A DNA stretch of 8,138 nucleotides, from positions 1 to 8,138 of the forward strand of contig JANXSI010000009.1 of assembly GCA_025352765.1 (NCBI GenBank), written 5' to 3'. Positions 1 to 6,310 of this stretch are shown one piece after another; the first letter of the stretch is position 1, and every line of letters starts with the position of its first letter. The stretch comes from Devosia sp. (lineage in GTDB: Bacteria; Pseudomonadota; Alphaproteobacteria; Rhizobiales; Devosiaceae). The notes under the pieces were generated by a model. The model had not been told where the DNA came from. It did not search any database and was given only the letters and a program-made list of their open reading frames with translations. Position numbers and translations under genes: made by a program.

Positions 1-1285
1 TGGCGCCGATGTGCTCGAACGCGGCGACGAAATCTGGAAACAGGCGCGCCATCACGGCTCCGTCGTCGATGGTGACGGGCTGGTCGGCGCCCATGCCGAG
101 GACGAGGAAACTCATTGCCAGTTTGGGGTCAAGGTTTACCGTGACGTTTCCCCCGCCGGCGACGCGCGGCTGGCCGCGCACCATCAGCCCGCCCGGCTCT
201 TCGCCGCACTCGACGCCGTTGGCGCGCAGCGCCCGGGTGAGCGCCAGCCGGTGCGTCCCCTCGCCCAGTCCCTCAAACAGGGTTTCGCCCTCGGCGAATG
301 CCGCCGCAACGGTCAGGATCGGGTAGTCGGCGGGTGCGAGCAGCGGATCGGCCGGGATGACGGCGCCGGTGAGCTGGCCGTGGCGAACGGCGAGATTGGC
401 GACGCCCGGTCCGCCGCGCGCCGACTCATTGAGGGCGATGTCGCCGCCCAGCAGCGCCAGCGCGTCCAGCAAGGCGAGGCCGGCGGGGCTGAGCGCGACC
501 GATTCGACCACAATCTCGGAATCGGGGGCAATGAGCGCGGCGACCACCGGATAGACCGCCAGCATCGCGTCACCGGGGATCGCCAACGCCTGGGCACGCA
601 ACGGCGACAGGCCGTCGACGGCTACCCGGACCGTCTCGCCTTCGGACGTCACCGTCAGCCGCGCGCCGAAGGCGGCGAGCAGCGACTCGGCCGGATCGGC
701 GATGCCCTGGGGAAGATGCAGCACGCTGCGGCCGGCGATCGCCAGCGACTGCAGCAATAGGGGACCGATCAGCGCGCGGGCCTCGGCCGACACCGCAAGG
801 TCGAGGGGAATGGGAAAGCGCGGCCCGCGCAAGGTTGCGCTGGTGCCGTCGCGGTCGACGCGGACGCCATTGCGACCGAGGAAGGTCAAGAGGGCCTCGG
901 CCATGGGGGCGGTGCCGAGGCCCGTGACTTGAGTGTCGAAGTCATGCGCGGCAAGCAGCCCGAGCATGAGCAGCGCGCCGGGCCCAGCCGCGGACAAATC
1001 GATCGGTCCCTCGGGCGCGAGGAAGCCGCCGACGCCGATTCCCTGGACATGGCAGCGCCCGCTGCGGCGCGAAATCTGCGGTCCGAGCCCCGACAGGGCC
1101 TCGATGACGGCCTCGACCGCGGCGCCTTCACCGAGGTTTTCCAACACGCTTTCGCCCCGCGCGAGAGCCGCCAGACTCAGCGCCAGCTGGGCAAAAAGCG
1201 GGTCACCGGGCAGGCGGACGGGGCCCCGCAGCCAGGGCGAGCGTTCGGCCGTCAAGGGCGACGCGGGAGGATCGGGCTGGTTCAT
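1..1285 (-). CDS. Degenerate EPSP synthase (AroA) homologue, predicted catalytically dead; 3' end outside window
   Basis: The frame stays open for 428 codons from ATG at 1285 to the window edge; an in-frame TAG at 1301-1303 fixes this as the first possible start. The protein aligns end to end with class II AroA: PGD at 26-28, GIGVGGFLAPE at 82-92, ADYPILTVAAAFAEGE at 319-334, LAMSFLVLG at 389-397, and VTIDDGAVMARLFPDF at 404-419. Family members end shortly after this point, so only a few codons are missing. Real AroA makes EPSP from shikimate-3-phosphate and PEP. Here the active-site motifs are replaced: KSISHR by PLFAQL (29-34), GNAATGCR by SAAGPGAL (98-105), the SLxKRPM arginine loop shortened to GTAPM (124-128), SAQ by SAE (166-168), RVKESDRL shortened to GTHRL (343-347), and DHR by DPK (386-388). 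Only one lysine (K388) is present. The gene symbol is withheld because EPSP synthase activity is not expected. Function unknown; a structural or regulatory role is speculation. Confidence 0.88.
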   Translation of the reverse strand, partial: MNQPDPPASPLTAERSPWLRGPVRLPGDPLFAQLALSLAALARGESVLENLGEGAAVEAVIEALSGLGPQISRRSGRCHVQGIGVGGFLAPEGPIDLSAAGPGALLMLGLLAAHDFDTQVTGLGTAPMAEALLTFLGRNGVRVDRDGTSATLRGPRFPIPLDLAVSAEARALIGPLLLQSLAIAGRSVLHLPQGIADPAESLLAAFGARLTVTSEGETVRVAVDGLSPLRAQALAIPGDAMLAVYPVVAALIAPDSEIVVESVALSPAGLALLDALALLGGDIALNESARGGPGVANLAVRHGQLTGAVIPADPLLAPADYPILTVAAAFAEGETLFEGLGEGTHRLALTRALRANGVECGEEPGGLMVRGQPRVAGGGNVTVNLDPKLAMSFLVLGMGADQPVTIDDGAVMARLFPDFVAAFEHIGA

Positions 1286-1297
1286 GACGCAGGACTG

Positions 1298-1327
1298 CCG
1301 CTAGCACCCGGGCATGGCGCGATGCAA
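1298..1327 (-). promoter_or_regulatory. Candidate promoter of the AroA-like gene
   Basis: On the minus strand TTGCAT (1322-1327) is followed 16 bases later by GCTAGC (1300-1305), close to the GCTA-type -10 element of alphaproteobacterial housekeeping promoters. Transcription would begin only about 8 bases before the ATG, and no Shine-Dalgarno sequence is visible, so the mRNA may be nearly leaderless. Weak, based on sequence pattern only. Confidence 0.25.
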
Positions 1328-1378
1328 ATGCGGCTGCTTTGCGGCCCGGTGACCGGCAGATTTTCAGTGCTTTTGCGT

Positions 1379-1407
1379 TTGACAGGGCGATGCTTTCACC
1401 CTAGAGC
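1379..1407 (+). promoter_or_regulatory. Candidate sigma-70 promoter upstream of the FYDLN-acid gene
   Basis: A perfect TTGACA (1379-1384) is followed after 17 bases by TAGAGC (1402-1407), a poor -10 match. Transcription from here would give a leader of about 170 bases carrying the palindromic repeat. The -10 falls on the first bases of that repeat, so the pairing may be fortuitous. Confidence 0.35.
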
Positions 1408-1516
1408 GCGATCCATCCATGACCATGTGGGGATGGACCGCGCTCCGGGGTGTTTGCTTGAGTGTGTTCTGATCCGGAAACCGGGGTCGGCCGTTCGTCA
1501 GCGCGAACAACCGGTT
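1402..1516. repeat. Candidate rhizobial mosaic-type palindromic intergenic repeat
   Basis: The arms 1404-1418 and 1431-1445 (GAGCGCG-A-TCCATCC against GGATGGA-C-CGCGCTC) pair at 14 of 15 positions around a 12-base loop. Downstream come TTGAGTGTGTTCTGATCCGG (1458-1477) and AAACCGG (1478-1484). CCGGTT at 1511-1516 pairs with AACCGG at 1479-1484, enclosing GTTCG (1493-1497) / CGAAC (1503-1507). The layout, a GAGCGCG palindrome followed by a second unit containing TCCGGAAACCGG, resembles the mosaic intergenic elements abundant in Rhizobiales genomes. The family assignment is from memory of such elements. The inverted repeats themselves are seen directly. Confidence 0.5.
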
Positions 1517-1571
1517 CGGGATCGTCACCTCACCCAACGACCCGGCGCGGGTCGCTCCCGTTTCAACCTCA

Positions 1572-1578
1572 AAGGAAG
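1572..1578 (+). promoter_or_regulatory. Ribosome binding site that decides a TTG start
   Basis: AAGGAAG lies 5 bases before TTG at 1584. It supports initiation at this rare codon, which also reproduces the usual N-terminus of the FYDLN-acid family (MAKxxxGTKR). Confidence 0.75.
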
Positions 1579-1583
1579 CAGCA

Positions 1584-1991
1584 TTGGCCAAAGATGTTCG
1601 CGGCACCAAACGTGAAGACCCCGAGAACGGCAAGAAGTTCTACGATCTGAACAAGGATCCGATCGTCTCGCCCTATACCGGCAAGTCCTACCCGCGCTCC
1701 TTCTTCGAGCAGAACACCATCCGCAAGGCCGGTGTCGAGCGCGACGAGGAGCAGGAGGACGAGGATGAGGTCGAGGCCGTCGAGATCGTTGCGGCGCCCG
1801 ATGAGCCCGAAGTGATCTCGCTCGAGGATGCCGACGCCGAGGAAGCGGGCGAAGAAGAAGTGATCCCAGATGTCGAGGACGTCGAAGACGTCGAAGACCT
1901 TGGCGACGACGACGCGGACGCCTTCCTCGAGGAAGACGAAGAAGAAGACGAGAACCTCGATTTCGACGTGGGCGGCGGCGACGAGCGCTGA
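1584..1991 (+). CDS. TIGR02300-type FYDLN-acid protein
   Basis: This 135-residue protein starts at TTG behind a good Shine-Dalgarno. Residues 1-43 form the conserved head: GTKR (7-10), then KKFYDLNKDP and SPYTGKSY. From about residue 52 the chain is dominated by Asp and Glu, including a VEDVEDVED stretch coded by 9-base tandem repeats (1869-1898). Some relatives carry a CXXC pair on each side of FYDLN, suggesting a small zinc ribbon. Here both are absent: the positions read DPENG and SPYTG and the whole protein has no cysteine, so this fold should not bind zinc. The family is cytoplasmic and of unknown function; the acidic tail is likely disordered. In alphaproteobacteria it is commonly found beside tRNA-Ala and the aroA-cmk-rpsA cluster, which matches this context. 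Confidence 0.9.
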   Translation: MAKDVRGTKREDPENGKKFYDLNKDPIVSPYTGKSYPRSFFEQNTIRKAGVERDEEQEDEDEVEAVEIVAAPDEPEVISLEDADAEEAGEEEVIPDVEDVEDVEDLGDDDADAFLEEDEEEDENLDFDVGGGDER

Positions 1992-2010
1992 CGGCCGGCC
2001 TTAAGCGAGC

Positions 2011-2040
2011 TCCGGGGACGTTCGAGCGAACGCCTCCGGA
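2011..2040 (+). terminator. Hairpin after the FYDLN-acid gene, possible terminator
   Basis: TCCGGGG at 2011-2017 pairs with CCTCCGGA-side bases 2034-2040 (one G-U pair). Then, past one mismatch, CGTTC (2019-2023) pairs with GAACG (2028-2032) around a GAGC loop. It begins 19 bases after the stop codon. No T-run follows, so intrinsic termination is uncertain. Confidence 0.4.
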
Positions 2041-2057
2041 AAGCGCGAAATTCGGCC

Positions 2058-2086
2058 TTGCGTCTCACAAGACGCTCCAATAGATA
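2058..2086 (+). promoter_or_regulatory. Candidate promoter of tRNA-Ala
   Basis: TTGCGT (2058-2063) and TAGATA (2081-2086) are separated by 17 bases and lie about 48 bases before the mature tRNA 5' end. Together with the hairpin upstream and the terminator downstream, this marks the tRNA as its own transcription unit. Confidence 0.45.
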
Positions 2087-2133
2087 ACACCCGCGCTTCG
2101 ACGGGCCTGCCCGCCGAAGCCTCCCAGGGAAAT

Positions 2134-2209
<76 letters not shown>

Positions 2210-2222
2210 TCCCCTGTCGATA

Positions 2223-2250
2223 CGGCGCCCTCGGGCGCCGTTTTCGTTTT
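2223..2250 (+). terminator. Rho-independent terminator of tRNA-Ala
   Basis: CGGCGCC (2223-2229) pairs perfectly with GGCGCCG (2234-2240) around a CTCG loop and is followed by TTTTCGTTTT (2241-2250). It sits 13 bases after the tRNA CCA, the textbook position and form. Confidence 0.88.
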
Positions 2251-2340
2251 GGCCGTTTGCCTTGCGGCGCAGAATTGCTCGTTCATCCTGGCTTCAGGCT
2301 GCCGGTGCGAGGCTCCCACCATCATGGGCGGGGTGTTGCG

Positions 2341-2778
2341 ATGCGGAGCCTCCTGATTGCTTCGGCACTGATCTGGGCGGGGCTCGCGGCGAGCCCATTG
2401 CTCGCCAAGGAGCAGCACTTCTCGGTGCGGCCGAACGGACAAATCAGCTTCGTGATGCCATCGGGCAATGTCGGCTGCCTGTTCACCCCCGAAGGGGGCA
2501 CGGACACCTACGTGCCGGCAGGCGGCGGCCCCGAGCTCAGCTGCGACCGGATCGAGCCCAGCTACGTCAATGTCGTGCTCGGCCCCAAGGGGCCGGCGGT
2601 GGTCACCGAGAATCCCGGCGAACAGAGCTGCTGCGGCGGCGACACTGTGTTTGCCTATGGCAACACGGCGCATCTGGGCGGCTTCAGCTGCAGCGCCTCG
2701 ACCGCGGGGCTCACCTGCGAGACGGCCGACAAGCGGCACGGCTTCTGCGTCGCAAAGGCCCGCATGCTCCACTACTGA
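2341..2778 (+). CDS. Secreted cysteine-rich DUF6636-like protein
   Basis: A 145-residue protein with an N-terminal signal peptide: the hydrophobic run LLIASALIWAGLAA ends in SPLLA, with likely cleavage after residue 22. The mature part holds FVMPSGNVGC, ELSCD, a SCC pair, VFAYGNTAHLGGFSC, AGLTC and KRHGFCVAKARMLHY, seven cysteines in all. This pattern (SGNxGC, then LxYGxT, GxFxC, GxTC, HGF) matches my recollection of DUF6636 proteins, small exported domains of unknown function. ATG 2341 is chosen because it places the signal peptide at the N-terminus; the open frame upstream runs through the tRNA and its terminator and cannot be coding. The Shine-Dalgarno is weak (GGCGGGG). It is followed after 44 bases by the VWA gene and probably shares its transcript. 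Confidence 0.82.
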   Translation: MRSLLIASALIWAGLAASPLLAKEQHFSVRPNGQISFVMPSGNVGCLFTPEGGTDTYVPAGGGPELSCDRIEPSYVNVVLGPKGPAVVTENPGEQSCCGGDTVFAYGNTAHLGGFSCSASTAGLTCETADKRHGFCVAKARMLHY

Positions 2779-2822
2779 ATTTCCTCTCACCAGCGACCCG
2801 GCCCAACCCCTACGAGGTTTCG

Positions 2823-4478
2823 ATGATCCGCTCCCTGCTCCGCACCCTTGCCGGCCTTTTCGTCCTGCTGCTCCTCGGCCTGCCGGCGCTGGCGGCAGAC
2901 AAGGCGATCATCATTCTCGACGCGTCCGGGTCGATGTGGGCGCAGATCGAGGGCAAGCCGCGCATCGAGATCGCGCGGGAGACGCTCAAGCAGGTACTCG
3001 AGGGCGTGCCGGCAGACCTCGAACTCGGCTTCATGGCCTACGGCCACCGCAGCAAGGGCGACTGCAAAGACATCGAGATGCTGGTCGATCCGGCGCCGGG
3101 AACGGCCGCGGCGATCAGCGCGGCAGCCGACACGCTCAGCCCCAAGGGTAAGACGCCGCTGTCGGCGGCGGTCCGAATGGCGGCCGATGAGCTGAAGTTC
3201 ACCGAAGACAAGGCGACGGTGATCCTGATCACCGACGGCATCGAGACCTGCGACGCCGACCCCTGCGCGCTGGCGAGCGAGCTGGAAAAGGCCGGCGTCG
3301 ACTTCACCGTCAACGTCGTCGGCTTCGGGCTCAGTGCCGAGGAGGGCGCCAAGGTCAAATGCCTCGCCGACAATACAGGCGGCAAATACATCTCGGCCAA
3401 GGACGCCGACGGGCTCAAGACCGCCATCGACGTGGCGGTCAACGACACGACGCCGCCTCCTGCCCCGACGCCGGCTCCCGAGCCGGTCAGCGACATCACC
3501 TTTGCGCCGAGCGCCATCCTGGCCGCGGGCGAGGACCCGCTGGTCGATGGCGATGGCAGCATTTCGTGGGAGTTCCACAGCGTGGCGGCCGACGGCTCGG
3601 CCGGCGACTGGATGCGCACCGAATACGGCAACGCCTACAAGGGCGCGATCGAGCCGGGCGACTATATCGTCATCGCCAAGCTCGACTATGCGAGCGTCAG
3701 CCAGAAGGTGACGATCGAGGCCGGCAAGACCGCCAAGCCGGTGTTCGACCTCGAAGCCGGGTTCGCCGACATCCGGCCGATTGCCGCCGAAGGCGCCGAG
3801 GTCGATGGCAACGCGGCGGTCTATACCGAGTTCCCCGACGGGACGAGCACGACCAGCTATGGCGAGGTCAAGACCTACCTGCCGGCCGGCGAGACCAAGA
3901 TCACGGTGACGATCGGGGCGGCAAAACTCGAGACCTCCCTGACGGTGGCGGCGGGCGAGCGGACCAGCAAGGATATCGTGGTGGGTGCCGGGCACGTGGT
4001 GGTGAACGCCTATTATGCCGAGGGCCTCAGGGTCGAAGAGAGCGGGCTGTTTGCCGATATCTACGCGGCTAAAAAGGACATCCAGGGCAACCGCGCCGAG
4101 ATCGCCAACACCTATGGGCCGGACGGCAAGTTCGACCTGATGCCCGGCGACTATGTGGCGGTGGTGAGCTTCGATGCCGCCAAGGTGGAACAGGCTTTCA
4201 CCGTGAAGGCGGGCGAGGCAGGGGCCGTCGACGTGCTGCTCAACGCAGGAGTCCTGGCGATCAGCGCGCCGAACGCCTCCAATATCGAGGTGTTCGCCGC
4301 CAAGAAGGACATCCAAGGCAATCGGGCGGCGTTCGGCAACACCTATGACGTGACCGCGAACCGGACCCTCCCGGCGGGCGACTATCATATCGTGGTGACG
4401 CTTGCTAATGACGCCGGCAGCAAGGAAGCCGATGCCAGCGTCAAAGCCGGCGAGAGAAACGAGATCACCATCCCATGA
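2823..4478 (+). CDS. Secreted VWA-domain protein with C-terminal Ig-like repeats
   Basis: A 551-residue exported protein. GAGG at 2814-2817 supports the ATG, and residues 1-24 form a signal peptide ending in LPALA. Residues 27 to about 205 are a von Willebrand factor A domain with an intact metal-binding MIDAS: DASGS (33-37), Thr in KTPL (110-113) and TDG (137-139). Cysteines at 81, 143, 148 and 180 could form disulfides outside the cytoplasm. A Pro/Thr linker (209-221) leads to about four beta-rich repeats of roughly 80 residues, each marked by a P-G-[DE]-[YT] turn and a K-A-G-E-like turn. The last two share the identical 11-residue motif AAKKDIQGNRA (415-425 and 492-502). No C-terminal membrane anchor or sorting signal is seen, so a periplasmic or released adhesion/scaffold role is likely; the ligand is unknown. 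Its stop overlaps the cutC start (ATGA). Confidence 0.9.
   Translation: MIRSLLRTLAGLFVLLLLGLPALAADKAIIILDASGSMWAQIEGKPRIEIARETLKQVLEGVPADLELGFMAYGHRSKGDCKDIEMLVDPAPGTAAAISAAADTLSPKGKTPLSAAVRMAADELKFTEDKATVILITDGIETCDADPCALASELEKAGVDFTVNVVGFGLSAEEGAKVKCLADNTGGKYISAKDADGLKTAIDVAVNDTTPPPAPTPAPEPVSDITFAPSAILAAGEDPLVDGDGSISWEFHSVAADGSAGDWMRTEYGNAYKGAIEPGDYIVIAKLDYASVSQKVTIEAGKTAKPVFDLEAGFADIRPIAAEGAEVDGNAAVYTEFPDGTSTTSYGEVKTYLPAGETKITVTIGAAKLETSLTVAAGERTSKDIVVGAGHVVVNAYYAEGLRVEESGLFADIYAAKKDIQGNRAEIANTYGPDGKFDLMPGDYVAVVSFDAAKVEQAFTVKAGEAGAVDVLLNAGVLAISAPNASNIEVFAAKKDIQGNRAAFGNTYDVTANRTLPAGDYHIVVTLANDAGSKEADASVKAGERNEITIP
4065..4328 (+). repeat. Internal coding repeat of the VWA protein
   Basis: The 33-base units at 4065-4097 and 4296-4328 encode the same 11 residues, AAKKDIQGNRA, yet differ at 7 bases, all in third codon positions. 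The period is 231 bases (77 residues), matching one Ig-like domain. This is an old duplication whose protein sequence has been conserved. Confidence 0.85.
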
Positions 4479-5221
4479 CCAAGCCCCTGATCGAAATCTG
4501 CGTCGAAGGCATCGACGGGTTCGCCGCCGCACAGGCGGCGGGCGCCGACCGCGTGGAACTGTGCGCGTCGCTGCTCGAGGGTGGCCTTACCCCCAGCATG
4601 GGCGTGGTGCGGCAGGTGCTGACGATCGCCAGGATCCCGTTTCACGTGATCATCCGGCCGCGCGGCGGGGATTTCCTATACTCGGAGCTCGAGTACCAGA
4701 CGATGCTCGACGACGTGCGGGCGTGCCGGGACCTCGGCGTTGCTGGCGTGGTGTTCGGGTGCCTGACGGCGGCGGGCGAGATCGACGAGGCGCGGATGAC
4801 GGCGCTGACCGAGGCGGCGCGACCGATGAAGGTCACCTGCCACCGGGCCTTCGACATGACGCGCAATGCCGAGGACGCGATCGAGGCGCTGGTGCGCTCG
4901 GGCGTCGACCGCGTGCTGACCAGCGGGCAGCGCGACACGGCGCTCGAGGGTCTCGACATCCTCAAGCGGACGCATGACGCGGCGCGCGGCCGGATCGTGA
5001 TCATGGCCTGCGGCGGGCTCGACGCCCAAAACATCGCCCAGGTGCTGGCCGGCTCGGAGGCCGACGAGCTGCATTTTGCGGCACTGCACACGGTGCCCAG
5101 TGGAATGGCCTTCCGCAACCCCAATGTGGGGATGGGCGGCACGGCGCTCGAGCGCGAGTTCGAAGTGACGCTGACCGACGAAGACGCGGTGCGCCGGACG
5201 ATCGCGGCGGCGCGGGGGTAA
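4475..5221 (+). CDS. cutC: CutC-family TIM-barrel protein
   Basis: A 248-residue cytoplasmic protein of normal CutC length. Family signatures are all present: EICVEGID (7-14), GADRVELC (23-30), EGGLTPS (35-41), VIIRPRGGDF (58-67), TCHRAFD (121-127), VLTSGQ, a GRIVIMACGGL stretch and ELHFAAL. The conserved cysteines C9, C30 and C122 are kept. CutC was named for copper tolerance in E. coli and is often annotated as a copper homeostasis protein. Its biochemical role is still unsettled and no copper transporter or chaperone lies nearby. The ATG overlaps the VWA stop by four bases with little Shine-Dalgarno, so translation is probably coupled to the VWA gene. An alternative role in small-molecule metabolism cannot be excluded. 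Confidence 0.92.
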   Translation: MTKPLIEICVEGIDGFAAAQAAGADRVELCASLLEGGLTPSMGVVRQVLTIARIPFHVIIRPRGGDFLYSELEYQTMLDDVRACRDLGVAGVVFGCLTAAGEIDEARMTALTEAARPMKVTCHRAFDMTRNAEDAIEALVRSGVDRVLTSGQRDTALEGLDILKRTHDAARGRIVIMACGGLDAQNIAQVLAGSEADELHFAALHTVPSGMAFRNPNVGMGGTALEREFEVTLTDEDAVRRTIAAARG

Positions 5222-5230
5222 GCCGAGGCT

Positions 5231-5247
5231 GGGCCGCGGTGCGGCCC
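5231..5247. terminator. Hairpin between the convergent cutC and WYL-regulator genes
   Basis: GGGCCGC (5231-5237) and GCGGCCC (5241-5247) form a perfect 7-base-pair stem with a 3-base loop, between two convergent stop codons and touching the regulator's TAG. No T-run follows on either strand, so it may only weakly terminate or protect transcript ends. Confidence 0.35.
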
Positions 5248-6215
5248 TAGATCAACCCGTAGCTCTTGGCCAACCGGCGCGCGATGTCGGTCATTCTGTC
5301 GCGCAGCGATTGAGGGGCCAGAACTTCGACTTCGGCGCCGACGCGGGTCATCTCGCGGGCGGACCAGGTGTCTTCCTCGACCGGTACGTCGAGTTCGGCC
5401 CAGCCATCGGCATCGAAGACCAGCGCTTGCGCGTCGATGGCATCCTTGACCCGTTGGCTGATGTCCTTGAGGCGGGAGATGCCGATGCGGGTGGCGCGGA
5501 CGCGGGCGAGGCCGATGTAGATTTCGCGCTCGAAACTCTGCGTCGCCTGCTGCCAGTGGACCGGCAGGTCGAAGTCGGCGGGCCGCTCGAAGCGTTCGCC
5601 GGTGGGCGTCAGCGCCTGGATCTGGCTCATGCGGTAGGTGCGGTAGCCGGCCTCGCGGCGGCCGACGAGGTACCAGATGCCGGCTTTCAGCACGAGGCCC
5701 ATGGGCTCGACCAGGCGCTCGCTGACCTGGGTCCAGCTGTCGTAGCGGATGACGATGCGGGTTTCGCTCCACACCGCCTCGGCGACGGCTTTGAGGAATT
5801 CCGGGCGCGGACCAGTCGAGAACCAGCCTTTCGGATCAAGATGGAAGCGCGAGGCCATCCGCTGCGCTTCGCCCTGCCAGTCGGCCGGCAGCGCGGCGAG
5901 GAGTTTGAGCTCGGCCGCCGCCACATCATCGCCGAGGCCGAGTTCCCCCGCCGGGCCCGGCAGGCCCGAAAGGAACAGCGCGCGGGCTTCCGGCGCGGTG
6001 AGGCCGGTGAGCCTCGTGCGCCAGCCGTCGAGCAGCGCGAAGCCGCCATTGCGGCCGATATCGGCGTAGACCGGGACGCCCGCGGCGCTCAGTTGGTCGA
6101 TGTCGCGGTAGATGGTACGGACCGAGACTTCCAGTTCTTCGGCCAGCGACTCAGCGCTCATCCGGCCCCTCGCCTGGAGCAGCATCATGATCGAGAGGAG
6201 ACGGCTGGCACGCAT
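5247..6215 (-). CDS. YafY-type HTH/WYL transcriptional regulator
   Basis: A 322-residue cytoplasmic DNA-binding protein of typical family length. Residues 3-58 form the winged helix-turn-helix: the opening RASRLLSIMMLLQARG, recognition region LEVSVRTIYRDIDQL (28-42), then GGFALLDGW. The central WYL domain (about 138-205) carries the name-giving WYL at 181-183 followed by GRREAGYRTYRMSQI, whose arginines are thought to line a ligand or nucleotide pocket. The C-terminal part (about 230-315) fits a WCX domain. WYL proteins sense ligands and act as repressors or activators; the ligand here is unknown. The gene diverges from the NIPSNAP-NAT-YdeI run across 95 bases that contain a perfect palindrome, so self-regulation and control of that run are likely. 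Confidence 0.93.
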   Translation of the reverse strand: MRASRLLSIMMLLQARGRMSAESLAEELEVSVRTIYRDIDQLSAAGVPVYADIGRNGGFALLDGWRTRLTGLTAPEARALFLSGLPGPAGELGLGDDVAAAELKLLAALPADWQGEAQRMASRFHLDPKGWFSTGPRPEFLKAVAEAVWSETRIVIRYDSWTQVSERLVEPMGLVLKAGIWYLVGRREAGYRTYRMSQIQALTPTGERFERPADFDLPVHWQQATQSFEREIYIGLARVRATRIGISRLKDISQRVKDAIDAQALVFDADGWAELDVPVEEDTWSAREMTRVGAEVEVLAPQSLRDRMTDIARRLAKSYGLI

Positions 6216-6238
6216 AAATCCGGTCTATCCGACAAAGG

Positions 6239-6255
6239 CTGACAGCGGGTGTCAG
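6239..6255. promoter_or_regulatory. Candidate operator of the WYL regulator
   Basis: CTGACA-GCGGG-TGTCAG is a perfect 6-base inverted repeat with a 5-base spacer. It lies 24-40 bases upstream of the regulator ATG and 56-72 bases upstream of the NIPSNAP ATG. Symmetry, size and position fit a dimeric winged-helix repressor controlling both directions. Clear -35/-10 pairs could not be assigned around it. Confidence 0.6.
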
Positions 6256-6310
6256 GCATCGGGTCGTAATCTGCTTTTCGAGACTCAAAAAGAGCGGATG
6301 GAGAGCGTCG

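Noticed and set aside
11..760. 249-codon plus-strand open frame opposite the AroA-like gene
   Set aside because: The minus-strand frame aligns to AroA throughout; this one is an Arg/Gln/Gly-rich antisense shadow.
1..1285. The AroA-like gene as a frameshifted or sequencing-damaged normal aroA
   Set aside because: The homology stays in one frame from residue 19 to 428. Motif losses are clean substitutions or small in-frame deletions at separate sites, not a block of shifted frame.
1869..1898. 9-base tandem repeat in the FYDLN-acid gene as a phase-variable tract
   Set aside because: The unit length is a multiple of three and codes for the acidic tail, so length changes would not switch the gene on or off.
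2787..4532. 581-codon open frame on the minus strand opposite the VWA gene
   Set aside because: It is the antisense frame of a clear VWA/Ig-repeat gene, kept open by GC-rich codon bias. Its translation is Arg/Gly/Asp/His-rich low-complexity sequence with no family motif.
4642..5772. 376-codon minus-strand open frame across the cutC and WYL-regulator genes
   Set aside because: It spans two convergent well-identified genes and reads as Arg/Pro/Ser-rich shadow sequence without recognisable domains.
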